Assembly: GCA_013400115.1 (NCBI GenBank)
Contig: VXBP01003489.1
Coordinates: 491,281-555,280 of the forward strand
From: Rhinopomastus cyanomelas
Lineage: Eukaryota > Chordata > Aves > Bucerotiformes > Rhinopomastidae
Direction of reading: 5' to 3'
Length of the DNA: 64,000 bases
The notes under the pieces are model-generated. The model worked only from the letters and a program-made list of their open reading frames with translations, had not been told where the DNA came from and did no database searches. A program made the translations under genes and the position numbers. Below, in pieces: positions 57,207 to 64,000 of this stretch. Every line of letters begins with the position of its first letter. Position 1 is the first letter of the stretch.

Positions 57207-58627
57207 ACTTGGGGAAACCTCCTGGAATATTTGGGTGTGTTGAGACTACAGTATTTTATGTGAGATTGAGTGTTCACCGAGGAGCTGCAGGCACAGACTG
57301 GGACAGGAAGGAGTAAGGACTCTTGCCCCCCATCCCCTTAACTCTCTAGTTCATGATCTCTGTTTCTCCTTTAGCCATTTAATCTACGACAGGTTTGCTG
57401 GCAAAGCTGCTGTTAACATTCACTGAGGCAACCTAACCCAGCTGCAGCACGAGAGATGAATTTCAGGAATGGAACCAGCACAAGAGGTGCCAGAAGGTTT
57501 TAGCAGGAGACACTCTCTTCTCTCAGCCCTACCAGTGATTCTGTCTCCTTCCAGGGATCCTGACACAGACTGGGAAGAACATCTTACCCTGTATTTCAAG
57601 CCACTCACTGAGTGTTCGGGTAGGAGAAGAATACCATAAGGGAAATTAGCAGCCAAATAAAGATAATGGCAAGAAATTAGTGGCAAGAAATGAGGACCAT
57701 GAAAAAGGATTAACTGTCCCAAGCTTAATAGGATCACACATCAGCTCAGCCAGAAAACACAAGCAAACACGGGCAGCAAACACCACTCTCCCTTGCTCCC
57801 CTCCCAAAGGCAGATGCCGTAGCTACGTACAGCCATGCCCTTGGCATCTCTTTAGAATAAACGTGGCCATTTGAGGCTTCTAGGAAATAATGACTTAGGC
57901 TAATTACTCTAATGAGGATTCTACTTCGTACTCCCTTGTCTTTCCTCTTGCTCCATTTCTTTTCTCTTTAATATACAAGCACCAGGCTGGAAGACCGGAG
58001 TCTAATGAGTTTCGTGGTGTCAGTCCAGTTTCTCTTGGAGCCACCTCCATAACCAACAAACCCAACCACTAATTAGGCCCCTTGTTGCTGCTGTCTGCAG
58101 TAAAGCCAAGGACAGGGGGGATATTAACCTCCCTCCTTTATGAGCGTAATCTCAAAGCGATCCCCGCGGATTTCGGCTGAATTCCATCTGCAAAGGGTTG
58201 GAGAAAGAAAGAAACACACCGAGTCCTCACCTCAGGTTGAGGACAAATCAAATCTTCTCAGGTTTGAAGTGTCCCTGACCAATGTAATTAGAGCTCCAGT
58301 GAAGGGCACTCTATCGATTCGACACGTGTGAGAAGAAGAGGAGACAGTCCCCGCCCTTCCCTGCATAAAGACTTTGAAGTAAAAATAGGAAAAAGCCCAC
58401 AAGCTATGGAGGAGGGAACCTTCTTGGGCTCCAGAAAGGATTTTTCATTTCTTTAATCTTAGAGAGGTACGTGTTGTCTCCAAAAAAGTTCCCCGTGCTG
58501 AACTTGCAGCAGAGGGATGGAGGAGATAAGGCAAAAGGGATAAATCAGCTTGACAGAGTCCTCAGAGGGTAAAACTGGGGATGCTGAAGAGATTCTAAGT
58601 AGAACCTGACTGCTTGTTCATGCTGGT
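57207..58627. other. Upstream unique DNA
   Basis: No gene. 57890-57925 has clustered TAAT cores (GCTAATTACTCTAATGAGG) in repeat-free sequence. Confidence 0.42.
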
Positions 58628-58817
58628 CCCAAGTCAGCAAGAGCTGAGGTTGTTCAGTCTGAAAAAAGGGGACTGAAGGGAGATCTTACTGCTCTTTGCA
58701 GCCACCTGAAAGGAGGTTGCGTTGAGGTGGGGGTTGATCTCCTCTCCCAAGTCACCAGCAATAGGACAAGAGGAAACAGCCTCAAGTTGTGCCAGGGGCG
58801 GTTTAGGTTGGACAATG
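58628..58817 (+). mobile_element. CR1 internal fragment, plus strand
   Basis: GAGGTTGTTCAGTCTGAAAA, GGGAGATCTTACTGCTCTTT, CTCTCCCAAGTCACCAGC and GACAAGAGGAAACAGCCTCA. It stops before the 3' UTR. Confidence 0.87.
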
Positions 58818-58957
58818 GCACCTCAGAACTAGCAACAGTTTGACATTTCACACCAGTTACTTTCCAGTACAGACCAGTGCTCGCCATTCTCCATGCAGGC
58901 AGATGGCAAGTTAGCAATAAACCCTCCCAGACCACACTGAGGTTGGTCACAGGGATC

Positions 58958-59256
58958 ATAATAGAGATTGAGAGAATGGTTCAGATTAGAGGGAACCTCA
59001 GAGCTCCCCCAGTGCCAACCCCCTGCCATGGGCAGCGACGCTTCTCACCAGACCAGGGTACCCACAGTCGCATCCACCCTACCAGAGATGGAGCAGCCAC
59101 AGCCTCCCTGGGCAGCCTGTTCCAAGGTGTCAGCCCCCTCACAGGAGGGTCTTTATGCCTCAGATCTCATCTCAATCTCTCCTCTTTGAGCTTGAACCCA
59201 GCCCCTTCATCCTAGCACCAGAGTCCCTTGGAAAAACCCTCTCTCCAGGGTTCTTA
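58958..59256 (-). mobile_element. CR1 fragment, 'GACGCTTCTCACC' type
   Basis: GCCATGGGCAGCGACGCTTC, ACCAGACCAGGGTACCCAC, AGCCTCCCTGGGCAGCCTGT and CCTCAGATCTCATCTCAATC. Confidence 0.89.
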
Positions 59257-59469
59257 GGCGGTGGGTTTGCTCTCCAGCCCATTTAGAAGCCAGAATCATT
59301 ATCCTCCAAGGAGCACAATGGGTTCAGAGGCACAATGGCTTCACAGTACTGACACACAGAAAAAAACCCTCAAACTCACTATCAGAGTTCAACTAAATAA
59401 CAGCCTCCCCATAAAGACAGATCAGAAGAATCCATATAGAAAGGAATGAAGCAGAAAGGAACTCAGAGT

Positions 59470-59666
59470 TATAGAACCACAGAATTATTAAGGTTGGAAG
59501 ATACCTCCAAGCTTATTCAGTCCAACCATCACTCCAATCCCACCCTGCCCTCTAAACCCTGTCCCCCACAGCTAATCATTGTTTCAACCCCTCCAGAGAC
59601 AGCAACTCCCCCCATCCCTGGGCAGCCTGTTTTAACTGCTGACCAGTCTGTCAGGGAAAGAGACTT
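59470..59666 (-). mobile_element. CR1 outer element, 3' part, split by a nested CR1
   Basis: ATAGAACCACAGAATTATTA, AGGTTGGAAGATACCTCC, CCCTCCAGAGACAGCAACTC and CTGTCAGGGAAAGAGACTT. The motif is broken here and resumes at 59824. Confidence 0.9.
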
Positions 59667-59823
59667 CACAGAACATTAGGGATCGGAAGGGACCTCGAAA
59701 GTTCATGTAGTCCAATCCCCCTGCCAGAGGGGAATCACCTAGGCCAAGTCACACAGGAACACATCCAGTTGGGTTTTAAACATCTCCAGAGAAAGAGACT
59801 CCACAAGCCTCTTGGGCAGCCTG
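59667..59823 (-). mobile_element. CR1 nested insertion
   Basis: CACAGAACATTAGGGATCGG, GGGACCTCGAAAGTTCATG, GCCAGAGGGGAATCACC and TCTCCAGAGAAAGAGACTCC, ending GGGCAGCCTG. It is a 5'-truncated copy of the commonest subfamily lying inside another CR1, so it is the younger of the two. Confidence 0.9.
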
Positions 59824-60090
59824 ATTTGTCCTGATGTTCACCCTAACCCTTCCCTAGCACAACTTGGGGCCATTTCCTCTTATCACTTGTGACATGGAAG
59901 AAGAGATTAACTTCTACCTCTCTGTAGTTCTCCTGCCAAGTAGTTGCAGACAGCAATAAAGTCTCCCCTGAACCTCCTTTCCTCCAGATGAACAGCCCCA
60001 TCTCCCTCAGCTGCTCCCCATCAGACCTGCTCCCAGGCCCTCGATGAGCTTCATTGCCATTCTTTGGACACGAGGCCACTGAGGACTAAC
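59824..60090 (-). mobile_element. CR1 outer element, 5' part
   Basis: Continues the outer copy with ATTTGTCCTGATGTTCACCC, CTAGCACAACTTGGGGCC, AAGTAGTTGCAGACAGCAAT and GCTTCATTGCCATTCTTTGG. Confidence 0.9.
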
Positions 60091-60605
60091 AAACAGACCT
60101 GTGACTTCTATGGAGATGCAGAGAACCTCTCAAAGCTCGGTCCCACCAACATGCTGTTAGCTGGTCATCCAGCAGCAGAAGGGTAGAAGATGCCGTGCCA
60201 TGCCTGACAAGTTGTCAACAACCAGCTTTCCTTCTTTCTGGTTTCATTCCCTTCTGCCAGGTGTAACCAGAGAGACTAATACAAGGGAAATTGCTTTGTT
60301 TTGACAAGTGTTGAGCAAAGCCTGCCGTGCTTCAAAACATCCTGCTCTCTTTTATGTAACGTAGAGGTTCCCCAAACAACAGACTGAAGGGAAGGGAAAA
60401 CTCCAGTGCAAACAGGCAGACGTTCCTCTGTCACACGCCAGCTACACACCGCGGCTCGGTACAATCTGACGCAGTAATTGCTCCAAAAGATTTCTGCGTG
60501 AAGGCTGAGGGTAGAGAATGTTCATCGGGGTTTTGCATTGCGGTGTGATTCTCCAAGCTGGGCTGCCTCACTGCTCTTAAGTCAATTGGGATGATGCCAG
60601 CAAGT
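60091..60605. other. Upstream unique DNA
   Basis: No gene or recognised repeat. Confidence 0.45.
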
Positions 60606-61014
60606 CATAGGGTTGGAAGGGACATCCAAAGGACATCCAGTCCAACTCTCCTACACCAAGCAGGGCCAGCAATCACCAGAGCAAGTTGCCCACAGCCCCA
60701 GACAGCCTGATCCTGAATGGCTTCAGGGATGGGGCTTCCACCACCTCTCTGGGCAGCCTGTTCCAGGGATTCCCCCATCCTCAGATTCCAGACCTTGTTC
60801 CTTTTCCACCTTCAAACCACAACCCCTCATCCTATCGTTCCCTGTCCTTGGGAACAGCCTTCCCCAGCCTTCTGACAGCCCTTTTCAGGGGTTGGAATGT
60901 TGCTAGAAGGTCCCCCGAGAACCTTCTCCTCTCCAGGCTGAGCAGCCCCAACTCCCTCAGCCTGTCCCCAGAGCACAGGGACTCCAGCCCTCTGAGCATT
61001 TTTGTGGCTCTGAA
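60606..61014 (-). mobile_element. CR1 fragment
   Basis: CATAGGGTTGGAAGGGACAT, AGCAGGGCCAGCAATCACC, TCCCCCATCCTCAGATTCC and CCTGTCCCCAGAGCACAGGG. The minus strand has an ORF2 end with frameshifts. Confidence 0.92.
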
Positions 61015-61767
61015 TTGCAAGATGAACTCTTTCACCAGGAAACAGAAGATGAAAACACAAAAGGTCTGCTGGATGCTCCCTAGCAGCAAGAAAGTTCAAC
61101 CTGCAGTAAACCCACCCAACACCCTGCTTTGCCGATCAGCAGCTCCTGGTAGTAGGGTCCCAGCTATTCTTGGACAATCCAAATGCAACTTGCTCAGAAA
61201 ATGACAGAAAATAGAGTAACTGTGACCACAGCAGGTGATAAATCAGATCAATCTAATAGCATGGGATTTTTTGCTTAATGAGAAACACAAATTACCTGCA
61301 CGAGGGAGGCTGCGGGGTCCACCCAGTCCTTAAGTAAATGCACATCCTACTCACTGGAGAAATCCCATCAGCCTGACGGCAGCTGCAGGAGCTGCCTGAA
61401 CACCGCCGGCCTGACAGGGCACCGCTTCCCTCAGGCATTTCAGTGTGGAAAAATTCCTTGCAGAAATGCAATTATAGGCAGCAAACACAAGATTTTATGG
61501 TCTTATTTATCCTCCTTCCCTGACACCCCCCACCCCCGCTCTCCTGAGTTGTCCGCAGCAGATAACTTTAACCCAGTATTTCTTCTAGTCTGTGTTAGGA
61601 TAAAGGAGCTGCCACCAAACAGCCCCTGGGGACAACTCTTTGATGGCTCCTGCTGGCTTCCACTTTTCCATTCATTTTAGTTAAAAATGTTTTTCCAAGT
61701 TTAAAGCTACCTGAGCGCTGGATCAGACAGAGCCCGGAACCCACTCGGAGCGTGACATCTCAAGAGA
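61015..61767. other. Upstream unique DNA
   Basis: No gene or recognised repeat. Confidence 0.45.
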
Positions 61768-62233
61768 GACGCCGAGGGGCTGCAGCGGGTCCAGAGGAGC
61801 AACGAGGCTGGGGAAGGGGCTGGAGGGAAAGGCTGGGGGGGAGAGGCTGAGGGTGTTCAGCCTGGAGAAGGGGAGACTCAGGGGAGACCTTCTCCCTCTC
61901 TCCAGCTTCTTGAAGGGAGGTTGCAGTCAGGTGGGGGTCAGGCTCTTCTCCCAGGCAACCAGGATGAGAGGGCAGGGTCTGAAGCTGTCAGGGGAGGGTT
62001 AGGTTGGATGTTGGGAAGCCCTTCCTCACGGAAAGGGGGATCAGATCATCAGATCCTGGACTGGACGTCCCAGGGCAGTGATGGAGTCCCCATCCCTGGA
62101 GGTGTTGAAGACCAGCCTGGCTGTGGCCCTCAGTGCCCTGTTCTGGCTGTTCGGGTGATGTTAGTTTGTGGGTTGGTCTGGCTAAGCTCAGAAGGCTTCT
62201 CCAGCCTCAATCCCAGCCTCAATCATTCTGTGA
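61768..62233 (+). mobile_element. CR1 fragment, plus strand, long copy
   Basis: CTGCAGCGGGTCCAGAGGAG, GTTCAGCCTGGAGAAGGGG, AGGTTGGATGTTGGGAAGCC, CCCATCCCTGGAGGTGTTGA and CAATCATTCTGTGAC at the tail. Confidence 0.93.
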
Positions 62234-63177
62234 CTTGTCAAGGCACACTCCTACACAAAGAGAAGGCCAACCCTCTTAGCATCCATGGGAGATAAGGGAC
62301 AAAGACAGGAGAAGCTGTGTAAGCAGGAACAAGGATTAACAAGATGTGAGATCAAGTGAAAAGCCAGTCCTCAGGTGGTCACACTTATTATGAGAGGATC
62401 TTCATCCTTTCAGGCAGGAGCAAACAGCCCCATAGATGGAAAATGAGGGAGAGGGATGGTTTAGTAGCAGCAACGGGGTTTTCTGCTGTAGGTTTTAAGT
62501 GAGTGCACAAGTGAGGGTTCTCAGAGCAGGCTGCTTGCACAAACTTTAACGGTAGGTATCTCCACAGCACCATGGGAGCTGCTGACAGCTGGGACACAAC
62601 AATCACAGCACACCTCCATCGCATCTTCTGATGCTCAGCTCATACAGACAAAGCCACCAGGAGCTGAAGAGGATTGAGACACGCACAGAGCTGGGTGCAG
62701 AGGTGAGGAATTCAGCTCTTCATAAGCAGAGAAGTGCAGCAGCCTGTGGTTGGTGTCTGTGCTGTGATTACGAGACTGCTGGGTGCTGCATTACCTGTGG
62801 GATCGCTGCCTTATCTCTGAGGGCAGTTGTACCGGCGCTGTGCTTCGTGTGAAAAGTGATACCATAAGCACACAGCAAATATATTGTGACCACAGTCACC
62901 CCCCTTGACCTCCCACAGGGAGGATCAGTGAGGTAAACCTAAAGGAGAACCTCTCCCCTTGACCCCTCTCATGTCAGCAGAGTAGGATGACCTTAGCCAA
63001 AGTGCTACTCCAGGTAGTAGGCTCAGACCTCTATCACGTACTGCTTGCTGGAAGGGTGTGTGGAGATGGTCTCGAGTGCAGAGATAAGTTAAAATGAATT
63101 TCCAGTGCCTGATAACAGCACCTTGTCACAAGGAAACACTGAAGCCTGAATTCCTAGATATCCCCAAATTCTCAATC
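62234..63177. other. Upstream unique DNA
   Basis: No gene or recognised repeat. Confidence 0.45.
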
Positions 63178-63563
63178 ATAGAACCACAGAATCATTCAGG
63201 TCAGAAAAGACCCCGGAGATCACCAAATCCAACCATTAACCCAACTCCACCAAGGTCACCACCAGACCAGATCTCGCAGCACCACAGCTAAACAGTCTTT
63301 AAATGCCTCTGGGGATGGCAACTCAACCCTCTCCCTGGGCAGCCTGTTCTTCCTGATGGCCCTTTCCAGGAAGAAATTTTTCCTGATGTCTAACCCAACC
63401 CTCTGCTGGTGCAGCCTGAGGCCATTTGCTCTTTTCTATCAGTAGTGACCTGTGAGAAGAGACCAGCACCCACCTCTCTGCAGCGTGTCCCTTCAGGTCT
63501 CCCCTCAGCCTCCTCTTCCTCAGGCTGAGCAGCCCCAGCTCCCTCGGCTGCTCTGAGATCACA
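63178..63563 (-). mobile_element. CR1 fragment
   Basis: ATAGAACCACAGAATCATTC, AACCCAACTCCACCAAGGTC, TTTCCTGATGTCTAACCC and CTTCAGGTCTCCCCTCAGCC, with a small internal deletion at about 63350. Confidence 0.91.
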
Positions 63564-64000
63564 GAGGGGTCACTGTAAGGTCCCCACAGAGTCACCTCCA
63601 TCCCAACCCTACTCCCTTGACTATCAAACCCTTGTTTACTGCAAGAACTCCTAAAGGCTTCTGCAGCAGCAGCAGCAGCTACCTGGAGTTCTGCTTTTGG
63701 AAGGAAGGCAGCAGTTCCCACGTTAGTTGCACTGTTTCATACAACAGAGAGAATTCCTAACGACAGGCAAGTTCTGCTGAAGCCAGTAGCTGATTTAGCT
63801 GCATCTCTCCTTAACAAACCAAGGATCTCCATCCGTCCTTTCAAGTTATCCTCAAACGACTTCATTTCGATGCTGCAGACGCAGCCTTTTAAAGGAGCTG
63901 GTTTATCCTCTTTGGGAGGCAATTAAAGAACGCAAGAAATTACCACCTTCTGCTGCTGCTCTTGTCATGGATGGGCAATTGGTTTGTTTTAAGAGGGGAA
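63564..64000. other. Upstream unique DNA to window end
   Basis: A short CAG run lies at about 63663-63678; nothing else recognised. Confidence 0.45.

Noticed and set aside
1..64000. CRISPR array, operon or bacterial-type system
   Set aside because: The tandem arrays lack repeat-spacer structure and the window is clearly vertebrate nuclear DNA.

Overview
The window is nuclear DNA from a bird. The evidence is a recognisable vertebrate synaptic gene (LRRTM4, minus strand) in a background packed with 5'-truncated CR1 LINE fragments, the main avian retrotransposon. By hand I count 54 CR1 fragments covering about 13.5 kb, roughly a fifth of the window. That is far above what I know for chicken or most Neoaves and is closer to the CR1-rich woodpecker, barbet and hornbill lineages. 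The lineage is an inference and no database search was run.

The only gene I can support is LRRTM4, a postsynaptic leucine-rich-repeat adhesion protein. Exon 1 ends at 28942 and contributes only the start codon plus one base (ATG G). The large coding exon 2 spans 25884 down to 24338 and carries the signal peptide, LRR ectodomain, membrane segment and most of the cytoplasmic tail. The 3' exon of the long isoform is not visible, so 1-24337 is read as the last intron and 28946-64000 as 5'UTR, promoter and upstream DNA. Reading through the exon 2 donor gives a 518-residue form ending in the PDZ-ligand-like tail ECEV.

Layout: 1-22.6 kb, intron 2 with about 20 CR1 fragments and a 34/37-bp minisatellite. 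22.6-30.5 kb, a CR1-free interval holding both LRRTM4 exons, intron 1, a G-rich tract and an assembly fault in which 603 bp and 130 bp are each present twice around a 94-N gap and two single Ns. 30.5-64 kb, upstream noncoding DNA with more than 30 CR1 fragments, a 33-bp minisatellite, two short triplications, a CCAT repeat, one cleanly nested CR1 pair, and a weak candidate exon at 54826-55061.

About 45 of 54 CR1 fragments lie on the minus strand, the sense strand of LRRTM4. None contains the endonuclease or the reverse-transcriptase active site, and only one keeps a long open 3' portion of ORF2. Most other open frames are chance frames or cross CR1 remnants. I found no convincing previously undescribed system. 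The points most worth checking are the misassembled intron 1, the splice-donor/PDZ-tail switch, the CR1 strand bias and the candidate exon.
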